The notes under the pieces: generated by a model
Database searches by the model: none
Seen by the model: the letters and a program-made list of their open reading frames with translations, nothing else
What the model was told of the DNA's origin: nothing
Origin: Akkermansia sp.
GTDB lineage: Bacteria; Verrucomicrobiota; Verrucomicrobiia; Verrucomicrobiales; Akkermansiaceae
Length of the DNA stretch: 64,000 nucleotides
Assembly: GCA_030525455.1 (NCBI GenBank)
Contig: JAUNER010000006.1
Location: 31,215 to 95,214 of the forward strand
Reading direction: 5' to 3'
Made by a program: the position numbers and the translations under genes
In this document: positions 45,253 to 54,875 of the stretch, one piece after another
How positions within the stretch are numbered: position 1 is the first letter of the stretch
Layout of the letters: each line of letters opens with the position of its first letter

Positions 45253-45336
45253 TTGCCTCAAAAATAATCGAACCGAGTTTTTTCCACTCATAGTTAAGTG
45301 CATGAATATATTGTAATCATTTTTATTTTGAGGCAA
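45253..45336. repeat. 84-bp element with 11-bp terminal inverted repeats
   Basis: TTGCCTCAAAA at the left and TTTTGAGGCAA at the right are perfect inverted repeats bounding 62 bp of non-coding sequence. TA lies close outside both ends. It resembles a tiny MITE, or alternatively a long hairpin. It abuts the RHS scrap. Confidence 0.5.
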
Positions 45337-45466
45337 CTACATAATGCATGGCAGAACTACTCAGTCCTATCCCCTCCTTTGGGTTCGATTCTATTTGAAG
45401 CAATGCGTAACATCACCCTGTCTCAAATTCCGGGAATTTAGACTTCCAGAATGTAGGGCAATAAGG

Positions 45467-45472
45467 TATAAT
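45467..45472 (+). promoter_or_regulatory. Perfect -10 box of prfA
   Basis: TATAAT 16 nt before the prfA ATG; a weak -35 TTCCAG lies 17 nt upstream. The expected leader is about 9-10 nt. Confidence 0.55.
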
Positions 45473-45488
45473 GCCGAGGCGGAATATT

Positions 45489-46565
45489 ATGGATTACACA
45501 CCTCTCATTGAAAAAAGAAAACAAAGACTAGAAGAACTGGAAGTACTCATTGCCGAGCCGGACTTCTTTAACGACCAAAAGCGAGCCACAGACACGATGA
45601 GAGAGCATCGTCGTCTGAAGGAACTCATGGAAATTTGGGAATCACTTAATACAACAGAACAGCAATTAGCTGACAACCAAGAACTAGCAAAATCTGACGA
45701 CCCGGAATTTGCAGAATTGGCTCAATTGGAAATTCCCGAACTGGAAGAAAAACTTGAAAAACTCCGCACAGATTTACAATACAGCTTACTGCCACGTAAT
45801 GAGGCTGAAGACAGAGACGCCATCATCGAAATTCGTGCCGGTACCGGTGGTGATGAGGCATCTCTTTTTGCCGGGGACCTACTGAGAATGTACCAGCGTT
45901 ATGCCGAAGCCCGAGGCTGGAGATTTGAACACATGGAAAGCAGCCCATCTGATGTTGGTGGTTTCAAAGAAGTCATTTGCCGAATCACCGGTGAGGAAGT
46001 ATTCCGCTATTTGAAGTATGAGGGTGGTGTACACCGCGTACAGCGCGTACCGGCTACAGAAACACAAGGTCGCATTCACACATCTACCGCCACAGTGGCA
46101 GTTATGCCGGAAGCAGAAGAAGTGGATATTGAAATTCGTCCGGAAGATTTACGTATTGAAGTTTGCCGCTCAGGCGGTGCAGGTGGTCAACACGTGAACA
46201 AGACGGAATCTGCCGTGCAAATCTGGCACTTACCGACAGGCGTTTACGTACGATGCGAAGAGGAACGAAGCCAAATGAAAAACCGCGAAAAAGGCATGAA
46301 AATTCTCAGAGCTAAACTCTTTGAAGCAAAACAACGCGAAGAGGCAGAAAAATACTCTGCCGCTCGTCGTAGCCTAATCGGGTCCGGTGGCCGCGAAGAA
46401 AAAATCCGCACATACAACTTCCCGCAAAACCGTCTTACCGACCACCGCATTGGCTACACCTCTCATAATCTGGACGGCATACTCATGGGACAGATGGAAG
46501 ACCTCATCATGGCTCTTCAACACGAAGAAATGCAAGAACGTCTGGCCGAAGCCGGGATGTCTTAA
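45489..46565 (+). CDS. prfA: Peptide chain release factor 1
   Basis: 358 residues from ATG 45489; the in-frame ATG at 45471 lies in the -10 box. It recognises UAA/UAG stops. The RF1 anticodon-like PAT (188-190) rather than RF2's SPF, and the catalytic GGQ (232-234) in SGGAGGQHVNKT, are intact. The domain order is normal: coiled N-terminal domain, GTGGDEASLFA, VHRVQRVPATETQGRIHTS, RTYNFPQNRLTDHR. First gene of prfA-prmC-priA. Confidence 0.98.
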   Translation: MDYTPLIEKRKQRLEELEVLIAEPDFFNDQKRATDTMREHRRLKELMEIWESLNTTEQQLADNQELAKSDDPEFAELAQLEIPELEEKLEKLRTDLQYSLLPRNEAEDRDAIIEIRAGTGGDEASLFAGDLLRMYQRYAEARGWRFEHMESSPSDVGGFKEVICRITGEEVFRYLKYEGGVHRVQRVPATETQGRIHTSTATVAVMPEAEEVDIEIRPEDLRIEVCRSGGAGGQHVNKTESAVQIWHLPTGVYVRCEEERSQMKNREKGMKILRAKLFEAKQREEAEKYSAARRSLIGSGGREEKIRTYNFPQNRLTDHRIGYTSHNLDGILMGQMEDLIMALQHEEMQERLAEAGMS

Positions 46566-46577
46566 TATCTTGACTTC

Positions 46578-47498
46578 ATGAAAACAATTCTGGAAGTACT
46601 CCAAGCAGGTACGGATTACCTTAGTAAACAAGGTTGCGATGAAGCTCGTGCTATCATGCAGCATCTCATGGCACACGTCTTGCATTGCAACCGTACCACC
46701 CTTTACTCCCAGTTTGAACGCCCTGTCGCAGAGGAAGATTTAGTGACACTTCGTACTCTTTTGCGCAGAAAGGTAGCCGGGGAACCTCTCCAGCATTTGC
46801 TAGGATTCACGGAGTTTTATCGTCGAGAATTTCTCACAGACGCGAGGGCTCTCATTCCTCGCCCGGAAACCGAAGAACTCGTTGAAAAAATACTCAAGCG
46901 TTGCCCTACTCACCCTGTACGTGTGCTAGATATGGGTACAGGGTCGGGCATAATCGGCATCACACTAGCTCTTGAACTTAAAGAACGTGCTTCTGAAGTA
47001 GTTTTGGCAGATATTTCTTCTCAGGCCCTCGACTTAGCCTTAGAAAATGCCATGCGACTTGGTGCAAAAGTTTCAACAATCCAAACAGATTTGTTTGAAA
47101 AATTCACTTCACCATTCGCACAGCCATCGCCACAGGATGACGATGCCCCTCTCATAGCAGCAGAGGAAGATGCACCCGGGGTCATTCCCCCGACACCTCA
47201 AAAATTCGACATCATAGCTGCCAACCTCCCCTACATTGCCGATGATGAGCAATTAGCCCCGGAAGTACTCAAAGACCCACACACTGCTTTATTTGGGGGG
47301 CCTTTAGGATGGGAAATTATTGAAAAATTTTTAGCCTCAGCTAGAGATTATTTGACAGACGACGGTTTTGTGGCACTTGAAATAGGTTACGACCAGGCCG
47401 AAACAGTCATTCAAATTATGGATGGTTATGGCTATAATTACATCGAGGTAGAGAAAGACATGAGCGGCATCGCACGGTTCCCATTTGCTTATCGTTAA
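46578..47498 (+). CDS. prmC: Release factor glutamine N5-methyltransferase
   Basis: 306 residues. It methylates the Gln of the GGQ motif in release factors; its usual partner prfA is 12 bp upstream. SAM site DMGTGSGIIG (118-), catalytic NLPY (216-219, the NPPY variant), RPETEELVE, and FGGPLGWEIIEKFL. Between 177 and 208 there is an acidic/proline-rich insertion (PSPQDDDAPLIAAEEDAPG) not found in the compact family members I know. No Shine-Dalgarno. Confidence 0.96.
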   Translation: MKTILEVLQAGTDYLSKQGCDEARAIMQHLMAHVLHCNRTTLYSQFERPVAEEDLVTLRTLLRRKVAGEPLQHLLGFTEFYRREFLTDARALIPRPETEELVEKILKRCPTHPVRVLDMGTGSGIIGITLALELKERASEVVLADISSQALDLALENAMRLGAKVSTIQTDLFEKFTSPFAQPSPQDDDAPLIAAEEDAPGVIPPTPQKFDIIAANLPYIADDEQLAPEVLKDPHTALFGGPLGWEIIEKFLASARDYLTDDGFVALEIGYDQAETVIQIMDGYGYNYIEVEKDMSGIARFPFAYR

Positions 47499-47506
47499 TT
47501 TCATCC

Positions 47507-49723
47507 ATGCAGGTTGCTAAAGTTCTCATTGATGGTCAAAGCGACCTTATTTTAGACTACGCCATCCCTCCGGATATGGTGGGAGTATTGCCGGGATGCA
47601 GGGTACAAATCCCGATACGAAACAAAAAATCAACCGGCACTGTACTTTCTTTATCAGACTCATCCCCAGATTGGGAAGGTAGACTAAAAGCTATTCTAAA
47701 ACTCATTGACCCAGAGCCTCTTATATCAACTACCTTAATGCAGCTTGCTAACTGGGCCGCGGATTATTATTCTGTGGCACTTGATCAGATGATTCGATGT
47801 TTACTGCCGGAGACTATTCGCCAAGAAAATACTGCCGAAAAAAAAAGAAAAATTGTTTCTATAAAACAATCTCCTAGCAAGGAAGAAATTCATGCTCTCT
47901 ACAAAAAAGCTCCTCGCCAAGCACAAATTTTAGACCTCTTCTCTACCCTCAAACAAACTTGCATTCCGCTCTCTGAATTTGGACCAGGTGCTTTATCAAT
48001 CGTCCGCAGCTTAGAGACTAAAGGCTATGTTGACATTATCGAGGAATCTGTAAAAAGAGACCCTCATGCCAACGACGAATTTACCCAATCCTCCCCACTA
48101 CATCTCAACGAACAACAGCAAAAAGCACTTGAGTTCATTCTCGACTCAGCAAAAGAAGATTCACCACGACCTGTTCTTTTACAAGGAGTAACGGGCTCAG
48201 GAAAAACCGAGGTTTATTTACAGGCAGTTTCTCGCATTGTAGCAAGTGGTAAATCAGCTCTGATTATGGTGCCGGAAATTTCTCTCACCCCTCAGACGGT
48301 TCAGCGGTTTAAGTCTCGCTTTGCAAATGAAGATTTTTCTGTAGCTGTACTACATAGTTTGTTATCTGATGGCGAACGCTTTGATGAATGGCACGCCATT
48401 CGTTCCGGCAAAGCGAGAATCGTCGTTGGCCCTCGTTCCGCTGTATTTGCACCATTAGCCAATTTAGGCATTATCATCGTAGACGAAGAGCACGATGCTT
48501 CCTATAAACAAGAAAGTAGCCCTCGCTATCATGGTCGGGATTTAGCTGTGCTTCGTGGGCATCTAGAGAAATGTCCCGTCGTTCTAGGCTCAGCAACCCC
48601 ATCACTTGAAAGCATTCACAATGCACAATCCGGCAAATACTCTATAGTTAAAATTACGGAACGTGCCGATGGTCAGAGCCTGCCTCTTATCCGCATCTTA
48701 GATATGCGGCTGGAGGGAAAAAACAAATCCGGCTTAGGCATTATTTCCGAACGGCTCCGAGTTTCTATTGATAAGCGGCTCGAAAAACACGAACAAGTCA
48801 TCTTACTACTCAATAGACGAGGTTTTGCTCGCTCGTTGCAATGCCCTGATTGCGGTCATGTGCTAACCTGCCTGCACTGTTCCCTACCTCTCACCTATCA
48901 CCAAACCGATGATAGATTGATGTGCCATCTCTGTGGTTTTAAGTCGCTTACTCCCCGTGTTTGTCCGGAATGCAAGTCTAGCAATATCATGCTCCAGGGG
49001 TATGGGACTCAAAAAGTTGAGGAATTATTACATCGCACATTCCCTAGTGCTAAAATTACACGCATTGATGCTGATGTGGCACGCAGAAAAAATGCCGTAC
49101 GAGATATACTCAACCAGTTCCGTGCTAGGAAAATCGACATTTTACTCGGCACGCAAATGATAGCGAAAGGGCTAGATTTCCCTAATGTAACTCTCGTTGG
49201 CGTACTCAATGCAGATTTAGGGCTCTACATTCCGGACCCACGAGCCGCAGAAAGAACTTTTCAACTCATGACCCAGGTAGCTGGTAGAGCCGGCAGAGGC
49301 GACCTTTCAGGTGAGGTTATCATCCAAACCTTTACCCCTGAATCTCCCTGCCTACAATATGCAAGACATCATGATACAGATGGTTTTTCTGCACAGGAAC
49401 TAGAAATGCGTCGGGTGTTCCATTTACCGCCATTTTCACATATTTCTGTACTAACTATTCGCTCCCCGCACGAGTCTGCCGCTGAATATGCCACTCATAC
49501 CCTTGCTAAGCGTCTTCAAGGCATGATTCCCCCTACAGTCACCATGACCGACCCCATGCCTGCCCCCATTCCCAAGGCACATGGTCAATTCCGCTTCCAA
49601 ATCACACTCAAAGGTCCCAATGCCCGTGTTCTTTCCAGACTATTGCGACAATTGATTCAAGAAGCCAAATTAGGCGAGGATATTACAGCGGTTATTGATG
49701 TGGATGCCATGTCATTTATGTAA
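47507..49723 (+). CDS. priA: Primosomal replication-restart helicase PriA
   Basis: 738 residues. Order: N-terminal 3'-DNA-binding domain, helicase with Walker A GVTGSGKTEVYLQ, DEEH box in IIVDEEHDASYKQ, SATPS (GSATPSLES), a zinc-binding insert with eight Cys (CPDCGHVLTCLHC ... CHLCG ... CPECKSS), then GTQMIAKGLDFPNV and QVAGRAGR. It restarts stalled replication forks with the primosome. It begins 8 bp after prmC. Confidence 0.97.
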   Translation: MQVAKVLIDGQSDLILDYAIPPDMVGVLPGCRVQIPIRNKKSTGTVLSLSDSSPDWEGRLKAILKLIDPEPLISTTLMQLANWAADYYSVALDQMIRCLLPETIRQENTAEKKRKIVSIKQSPSKEEIHALYKKAPRQAQILDLFSTLKQTCIPLSEFGPGALSIVRSLETKGYVDIIEESVKRDPHANDEFTQSSPLHLNEQQQKALEFILDSAKEDSPRPVLLQGVTGSGKTEVYLQAVSRIVASGKSALIMVPEISLTPQTVQRFKSRFANEDFSVAVLHSLLSDGERFDEWHAIRSGKARIVVGPRSAVFAPLANLGIIIVDEEHDASYKQESSPRYHGRDLAVLRGHLEKCPVVLGSATPSLESIHNAQSGKYSIVKITERADGQSLPLIRILDMRLEGKNKSGLGIISERLRVSIDKRLEKHEQVILLLNRRGFARSLQCPDCGHVLTCLHCSLPLTYHQTDDRLMCHLCGFKSLTPRVCPECKSSNIMLQGYGTQKVEELLHRTFPSAKITRIDADVARRKNAVRDILNQFRARKIDILLGTQMIAKGLDFPNVTLVGVLNADLGLYIPDPRAAERTFQLMTQVAGRAGRGDLSGEVIIQTFTPESPCLQYARHHDTDGFSAQELEMRRVFHLPPFSHISVLTIRSPHESAAEYATHTLAKRLQGMIPPTVTMTDPMPAPIPKAHGQFRFQITLKGPNARVLSRLLRQLIQEAKLGEDITAVIDVDAMSFM

Positions 49724-49728
49724 AAAGC

Positions 49729-49756
49729 TTGACTCCCCACCCTTCATATATACTAT
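49729..49756 (+). promoter_or_regulatory. Predicted promoter giving a leaderless small mRNA
   Basis: TTGACT, 16 nt, TACTAT. The ATG at 49763 is 6 nt past the -10 box, so transcription would start at or beside the A of the ATG. Confidence 0.5.
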
Positions 49757-49762
49757 GAGTTT

Positions 49763-49960
49763 ATGTATAAACTCTTATTCTATATTTCCATTACTTTCAA
49801 CATCTTACTCTGCATAGGAGGCATCAGATCTATCGATATTCACAACCTTTGTTTAGCATCGATTTTGGGAATTTTAGGCGGACTAAGCCCATTGTTCTTT
49901 TTCAATAAAATGGCACAGAAAAACACACAGCCATCTCAAGCACCAAAAAAATTATTTTAA
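49763..49960 (+). CDS. Small two-helix membrane protein
   Basis: 65 residues with two hydrophobic segments (about 4-20 and 29-47) and a basic, polar tail (AQKNTQPSQAPKKLF). No family recognised. A promoter fits just upstream, and the gene lies in the same direction between priA and prmA, which supports it being real. Confidence 0.5.
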   Translation: MYKLLFYISITFNILLCIGGIRSIDIHNLCLASILGILGGLSPLFFFNKMAQKNTQPSQAPKKLF

Positions 49961-50033
49961 CCAAACTCTAAGGAGAAACCTCAATAATTCAAATCCATCA
50001 AAGTAAATTATTCCCTACAATCAGAAAATTGAA

Positions 50034-50062
50034 TTGCCAGAATCGGTATTATTATCTATACA
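50034..50062 (+). promoter_or_regulatory. Predicted promoter of prmA (leaderless)
   Basis: TTGCCA, 17 nt, TATACA, with ATG 7 nt later at 50070. The in-frame TTG at 50034 that could pass for a start codon is the -35 box. Confidence 0.6.
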
Positions 50063-50069
50063 CATTGGC

Positions 50070-50927
50070 ATGACTTGGAGCTGGACAAAAACCACTGCGG
50101 CAAAATGGGAACGAGCATGGACTGAACGATTAGAGGGAAACCCCAATGCATCTATCGAAAAAAACAAAGGAGGGAAAACCATCCGCATCACCATATATTG
50201 TGACTGTGAAGACGATGCTCTCTTTCTGAAAGAAAACCTCGGTGGTCGTGTCGCAGAAATTCACATCCAAGACTGGGTAGCCGCTCAGAATAGATGTGAA
50301 CGTGCTCCCCTAAAAATCAGAAATTCCCTCATCATTACCGAGCAAAACTCTCCACAACAACTAGAAAAACTCCAAACTCAATACCCTAAACGAAAGATTA
50401 TCACCGTCCCGGCAGAAATGGCTTTCGGCACAGGTGACCATGCTACTACATCATCGTGCCTACGTTACCTAAGCGACTTTGCTCACAACCAAAAGGGCAA
50501 TCAATGGACAATGACAGACATCGGTTGTGGTACAGCTGTACTGGCCATTGCGGCGTTAAAATTAGGGGCTTCCCATGCTACGGCATTTGATTTTGACCCA
50601 CAAGCCGTCCTTGTTTCAAAACAAAACATGGATAGAAATCACATCAGTAAAGACTACTTAGACTTGTTTGTAGGCGATGTATTTGAATGGGAACCACAGG
50701 AAAAGCAAAAAGGGAATCTAGTTATTGCCAACCTCTTTTCCACCATTCTTCAAAAGGCTTTCCCTCGTATTATCCCGGCTATCTTACCGGGAGGCACTCT
50801 CATTATTTCCGGCATTCTAGCCACTCAATGGGAAGAAACAAAAGCCGCTGCTGAATCTCACGGCCTTATCTTCGATAACGTGACAAAACGAGGCAAATGG
50901 GTGACTGCCCGAGCAAGTCTTGCCTAA
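50070..50927 (+). CDS. prmA: Ribosomal protein L11 methyltransferase-like protein
   Basis: About 285 residues from ATG 50070. The PrmA layout is clear: an N-terminal substrate-recognition domain (MTWSWTKTTAAKWERAW), then the linker MAFGTGDHATTSSCLR. The SAM domain follows with TDIGCGTAVLAIAALKLGA, AFDFDPQAV and VIANLFSTIL (in place of NIL/NPPY). PrmA trimethylates L11 on the ribosome. The N-terminal domain is more divergent than the catalytic one, so another protein substrate is possible. Confidence 0.9.
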   Translation: MTWSWTKTTAAKWERAWTERLEGNPNASIEKNKGGKTIRITIYCDCEDDALFLKENLGGRVAEIHIQDWVAAQNRCERAPLKIRNSLIITEQNSPQQLEKLQTQYPKRKIITVPAEMAFGTGDHATTSSCLRYLSDFAHNQKGNQWTMTDIGCGTAVLAIAALKLGASHATAFDFDPQAVLVSKQNMDRNHISKDYLDLFVGDVFEWEPQEKQKGNLVIANLFSTILQKAFPRIIPAILPGGTLIISGILATQWEETKAAAESHGLIFDNVTKRGKWVTARASLA

Positions 50928-50931
50928 GGTA

Positions 50932-50963
50932 GATTTTTCCCTCTAGTCACTAGTTGAAAAATC
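50932..50963 (+). other. Nested inverted repeat after prmA
   Basis: GATTTTTC / GAAAAATC enclosing CTAG-tca-CTAG, a few nt past the prmA stop. A weak T-run follows only after 20 nt, so a terminator role is uncertain. Confidence 0.35.
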
Positions 50964-51017
50964 GTCTAAAATCACCGAAATTAACTTTTTTTACTAGAAA
51001 CTCTCGGAGCTGTCACT

Positions 51018-51023
51018 TATACT
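51018..51023 (+). promoter_or_regulatory. Possible -10 box of fumarase
   Basis: TATACT 9 nt before the ATG; no good -35. It would leave a leader of 2-3 nt. Confidence 0.4.
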
Positions 51024-51032
51024 ACCCTTGTT

Positions 51033-52679
51033 ATGGCAACACCAGATTTCCATTATCAAGATCCTTTCCCCATGGAAAAGGATGATACGCAATATCGTCT
51101 TATCACATCTGACTATGTAAGCGTCGGCGAATTTGAAGGCAAACCTATCCTCAAGGTTGACCCGGAAGGTCTGCGTCTTTTGGCCGCTACAGCTTTTCAT
51201 GATGTAGCATTTTATCTGCGCCCAGCTCATTTAAAACAAGTAGCAGCCATTCTGGATGACCCGGAAGCTAGTGCTAATGATAAGAGTGTAGCTCTTACCT
51301 TGCTTCGTAATGCTGAAGTAGCTTCTGCCGGTATTCTCCCATTCTGCCAAGACACCGGTACTGCTACCATCGTTGGTAAAAAAGGCCAACAAGTGTGGAC
51401 AGGATGCGATGACTGCGAATATCTCTCTCACGGTGTATATGATGCCTACACCCAAAACAACCTGCGCTACTCTCAAACAGTAGCACTGGATATGTACACA
51501 GAGAAAAACACAGGCACAAACCTCCCGGCTCAGATTGACATTGAAGCTGTTGAAGGTCTGAAATATTCCTTCTTATTCGTTGCTAAAGGTGGTGGCTCTG
51601 CTAATAAGACTTACCTCTACCAAGAAACAAAAGCTCTGCTCAATCCGGCTACATTGAAAAAATTCCTTGTAGAAAAAATGAGTACTCTAGGTACTGCGGC
51701 CTGCCCGCCCTACCACGTTGCCTTTGTCATCGGTGGCACTTCTGCTGAAAAGTGCTTAAAGACCGTAAAAATGGCATCTACTAAGTACTACGACAACCTG
51801 CCAACATCCGGTAACGAACATGGTCGTGCATTCCGTGACTTGGAATTAGAAAAAGAACTTCACGAAGAGGCTAAAAAACTTGGCTTAGGTGCTCAGTTCG
51901 GTGGTAAATGGTATGCCCTTGACATCCGCGTCATTCGCTTACCCCGCCATGGTGCTTCCTGCCCTGTTGGTTTAGGGGTTTCCTGCTCTGCAGACCGCAA
52001 TGCTAAGGCAAAAATCACCCCGGAAGGTATCTTTATCGAGCAGCTTGAAACAAATCCCGGTCAATACATTCCGGAAGCATTACGTATGACTTCTAGCGAA
52101 GCTGTTTCCATTGACCTCAACCGCCCAATGCAAGATGTGCTTGCCGAGTTGTCAAAATACCCGGTCACTACTCGCTTAAGCTTAAATGGTACCATTATCG
52201 TAGCTCGTGACATCGCTCACGCCAAGCTTAAAGAACGCATTGATAATGGTGAAGGGCTACCTCAATACATCAAAGACCATCCGGTTTACTATGCAGGTCC
52301 GGCAAAAACTCCGGCAGGCTATCCTTCCGGTTCATTTGGTCCTACAACCGCCGGTCGCATGGACTCATACGTTGACCTTTTCCAAGCTAATGGTGGTTCT
52401 ATGATTATGATTGCCAAGGGGAATCGTAGCCAAGATGTCACAGATGCTTGCCATAAGCATGGTGGTTTCTACCTTGGTTCTATCGGTGGTCCGGCTGCTA
52501 TCCTAGCAAAAAATAACATCAAGAAGGTTGAACTCCTTGAATATCCGGAACTCGGTATGGAAGCCATCTGGAAAATTGAAGTGGAAGATTTCCCTGCTTT
52601 CATTCTTGTCGATGATAAGGGCAATGACTTCTTCGCTAAAATCCGCGAAAATTGGGCTTGTGCCGGTTGCGGTCATTAA
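51033..52679 (+). CDS. fumA: Class I fumarate hydratase (4Fe-4S)
   Basis: 548 residues, the same length as E. coli FumA/FumB. It interconverts fumarate and malate. The three cluster cysteines fall at Cys105 (PFCQDTG), Cys224 (AACPPYH) and Cys318 ([10 protein letters not shown]), the same numbering as E. coli FumA as I recall. Other signatures: [54 protein letters not shown]. It is oxygen-sensitive, fitting an anaerobe. Monocistronic, ending at a strong terminator. Whether fumA or fumB cannot be told. Confidence 0.95.
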   Translation: MATPDFHYQDPFPMEKDDTQYRLITSDYVSVGEFEGKPILKVDPEGLRLLAATAFHDVAFYLRPAHLKQVAAILDDPEASANDKSVALTLLRNAEVASAGILPFCQDTGTATIVGKKGQQVWTGCDDCEYLSHGVYDAYTQNNLRYSQTVALDMYTEKNTGTNLPAQIDIEAVEGLKYSFLFVAKGGGSANKTYLYQETKALLNPATLKKFLVEKMSTLGTAACPPYHVAFVIGGTSAEKCLKTVKMASTKYYDNLPTSGNEHGRAFRDLELEKELHEEAKKLGLGAQFGGKWYALDIRVIRLPRHGASCPVGLGVSCSADRNAKAKITPEGIFIEQLETNPGQYIPEALRMTSSEAVSIDLNRPMQDVLAELSKYPVTTRLSLNGTIIVARDIAHAKLKERIDNGEGLPQYIKDHPVYYAGPAKTPAGYPSGSFGPTTAGRMDSYVDLFQANGGSMIMIAKGNRSQDVTDACHKHGGFYLGSIGGPAAILAKNNIKKVELLEYPELGMEAIWKIEVEDFPAFILVDDKGNDFFAKIRENWACAGCGH

Positions 52680-52707
52680 TGGCTAGCAAAAAAATCTAAT
52701 TTATACC

Positions 52708-52739
52708 TCCTGCCAACTCAACACGACGAGTTGGCAGGA
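52708..52739 (+). terminator. Rho-independent terminator of fumarase
   Basis: Stem TCCTGCCAACTC / GAGTTGGCAGGA (12 bp), 8-nt loop, followed by a run of T. Confidence 0.93.
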
Positions 52740-52778
52740 TTTTTTTACTCTTAATAATGAGAAATCTACCGATTTTGA

Positions 52779-53387
52779 CTAAGCCTCTTGTATGGGATTA
52801 GATACTTTGTGCCGGATGTAAAAGAAAATTCCGGCTAAGATTGCCCCCATCGTATCCATCAGCATATCTTTGTGGGCATCCCAAACATCCCCCTGCGACC
52901 CTAAAAATGCTTGTCCGGCATCACCGCCATCAATTTCTGCATAAATCCACTCAACTAACTCCCAAAATCCGGCTAATGCCAAGATAAAAATGATACTAAA
53001 CACGGTTGCCGTTCCAACACCGTTGACTAATGAACGACGCCAAATGTATTCCGCAATTCCATAAGCACTAAAGCCTACTACAAAATGAGCCATTCGGTCA
53101 TAATGATTCCTACTAAAACCGAAAAAATCCGTAACTGCACCAAATGGCACTAACTCAAATGTGTAATGGGCTCCAATAATTTGAATAATGCACCAAATCC
53201 AAAAGAAAAGGTAGGCTGTATTTGAAAACCTAAACTTAGGATACATAACGCCCAATACTACTATAGGGACGATAGCCGTGCAAATTTCTGTCCACCAAAC
53301 CTGATAATCATACGGAGAGATAGCTGACCATACCATTAACGGAATCAATGATAGCAATAAGGCAAGGGGAACTTTTGAATGTGGCAT
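52779..53387 (-). CDS. YjdF/DUF2238-family inner-membrane protein
   Basis: 202 residues, about six hydrophobic helices. Family motifs: FGFSRNHYDRMAHFVVGFSAYGIAEYIWRR, FWELVEWIYAEI and GSQGDVWDAHKDMLMDTMGAILA. The conserved Asp, His and Glu residues near the membrane are typical; the function is unknown. It is 23 bp downstream of the POT transporter gene and probably co-transcribed. Confidence 0.88.
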   Translation of the reverse strand: MPHSKVPLALLLSLIPLMVWSAISPYDYQVWWTEICTAIVPIVVLGVMYPKFRFSNTAYLFFWIWCIIQIIGAHYTFELVPFGAVTDFFGFSRNHYDRMAHFVVGFSAYGIAEYIWRRSLVNGVGTATVFSIIFILALAGFWELVEWIYAEIDGGDAGQAFLGSQGDVWDAHKDMLMDTMGAILAGIFFYIRHKVSNPIQEA

Positions 53388-53410
53388 AGGTAGAATTTAG
53401 GCTAAAAAAT

Positions 53411-54787
53411 CTATGCAGCATCACTATTATGAGGAGCTCTAAATCTCGAAGCTCTAATGCAGAATAAAATGGCCACAATGGCGACGATTGCCGCATACAG
53501 TAAGAATCGTCCGGTCGATATGGCACTAGAAGCTTCCGCCCCATCTGACAATAGCATCGTGATAAGAACCACAAGCATATTGCCTGCAAAAATGGTCAAA
53601 TTCCAAAAGCTTATAATCTGACTCTTTAAATGTGCCGGTGCTTGCGTATAGGCAAATTCCAATCCTGTTGTGCTAACTAGAATCTCAGAAATAGTTAGGA
53701 AACAATACGGTAAAATCTGCCAAGCTATACTCAGTACAGCCCCCTGCTCGATTTGTGATTGAATAAGTGCAACAATAATAAAGGTTACGGCACTAAGAAA
53801 TAACCCCGTGGCTAAACGTACAAGCGGTTTGGCTAATTTGGTGATATAAGGATAGACAAAAATAGATAACAGCGGAATAAAACTCATAACAAACACAGGA
53901 TTTACCGCCTGAATTTCTTCCGGACCAATCTGCCATAAGTGTAAACCAAAAAGATTTATATCCAACGGTGTCATCTTATTCCCTTGTGCCACCCATGAAG
54001 ATGCGGTCTGGTCAAATATAGACCAAAATGGAATAATAAATGCAAATATAGAGAGTATACTTAAAATATGACGAGTGTCTTTTACTGCATTTTCTCCGTA
54101 CTTTTCCGTAGCCTTTGTCCAGCTACCGCCTAAAATCAATGAGCAGATAACTGACCAAAATCCACCTTTCTCTTTTTTCTTTAGCGGTGGTATACAGTTA
54201 TATTTGTCACGACCTAACCACAGAATAAAAGTTGCCAAACCCATAAAAATGCCCGGCACACCAAAGGCCCAACTATACCCCTGATGTTCTACCAGGGCTG
54301 GTATAATGATAAATGAAAAGAATGAACCTAGGTTAATTGCCCAATAAAAGGCATTAAACGCCTTGGTCATAAGCTTACTATCCTTACCAGGAATTTGGTC
54401 GCCCATAAATGCAGAAACACAGGGCTTAATCCCGCCTGCCCCCAGAGCAATCACAAATAGACCTGTAAGTAAAATTGTTTGTCTATCTTCCGTAGCCGGA
54501 AAGAAATCTGCCAAGGCTAATATGCCATGCCCAACGCAATAGAGAAGTGATATATATAAAATCGTCTTATACCGCCCCCATACTCGGTCTGCTAAAAATG
54601 CACCTACTAATGGCAATAGGTATACCATGCCTACAAATATGTGCATCACAGAGGTAGCCAAGTCATTTGTCATCATCAAATGACCGGTCATGTAAAGCAT
54701 GAGGATGGATTTCATGCCATAGAAGCTAAATCGCTCACACGCTTCTGTACCAATAATATATTTAGCCTGAGAGGGCAAACTATTCAT
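53411..54787 (-). CDS. Proton-dependent oligopeptide transporter (POT/PTR2 family)
   Basis: About 458 residues from ATG 54787; the longer start is a TTG at 54826, close to the terminator of the preceding gene. The E-x-x-E-R-F proton/peptide motif is visible in EACERFSFYGM, and the PTR2 signature as FNAFYWAINLGSFFSF. About twelve or more helices, with VWGRYKTI and GAGGIKPCVSAFMGDQ in loops. It imports di/tripeptides, consistent with the M3 peptidase elsewhere in the window. Confidence 0.93.
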   Translation of the reverse strand: MNSLPSQAKYIIGTEACERFSFYGMKSILMLYMTGHLMMTNDLATSVMHIFVGMVYLLPLVGAFLADRVWGRYKTILYISLLYCVGHGILALADFFPATEDRQTILLTGLFVIALGAGGIKPCVSAFMGDQIPGKDSKLMTKAFNAFYWAINLGSFFSFIIIPALVEHQGYSWAFGVPGIFMGLATFILWLGRDKYNCIPPLKKKEKGGFWSVICSLILGGSWTKATEKYGENAVKDTRHILSILSIFAFIIPFWSIFDQTASSWVAQGNKMTPLDINLFGLHLWQIGPEEIQAVNPVFVMSFIPLLSIFVYPYITKLAKPLVRLATGLFLSAVTFIIVALIQSQIEQGAVLSIAWQILPYCFLTISEILVSTTGLEFAYTQAPAHLKSQIISFWNLTIFAGNMLVVLITMLLSDGAEASSAISTGRFLLYAAIVAIVAILFCIRASRFRAPHNSDAA

Positions 54788-54835
54788 ATAAGACTTTTTT
54801 GAGGGATAAAAATAGTAATTGTGCAATAAAAAAAG

Positions 54836-54855
54836 GGCTCCCCTATTGAGGAGCC
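54836..54855 (-). terminator. Terminator of the PpiD/SurA-like gene
   Basis: Stem GGCTCC / GGAGCC with an 8-nt loop; on the minus strand CTTTTTTTATTG follows. It separates this gene from the POT transporter. Confidence 0.8.
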
Positions 54856-54875
54856 ACTTCTCAAAAAATAAATGA

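Larger units (their letters stand above)
45086..45488. other. 403-bp remnant region after the RHS island
   Basis: No intact gene. It contains an RHS scrap (45181-45246), an 84-bp inverted-repeat element (45253-45336) and the prfA promoter. Confidence 0.7.
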
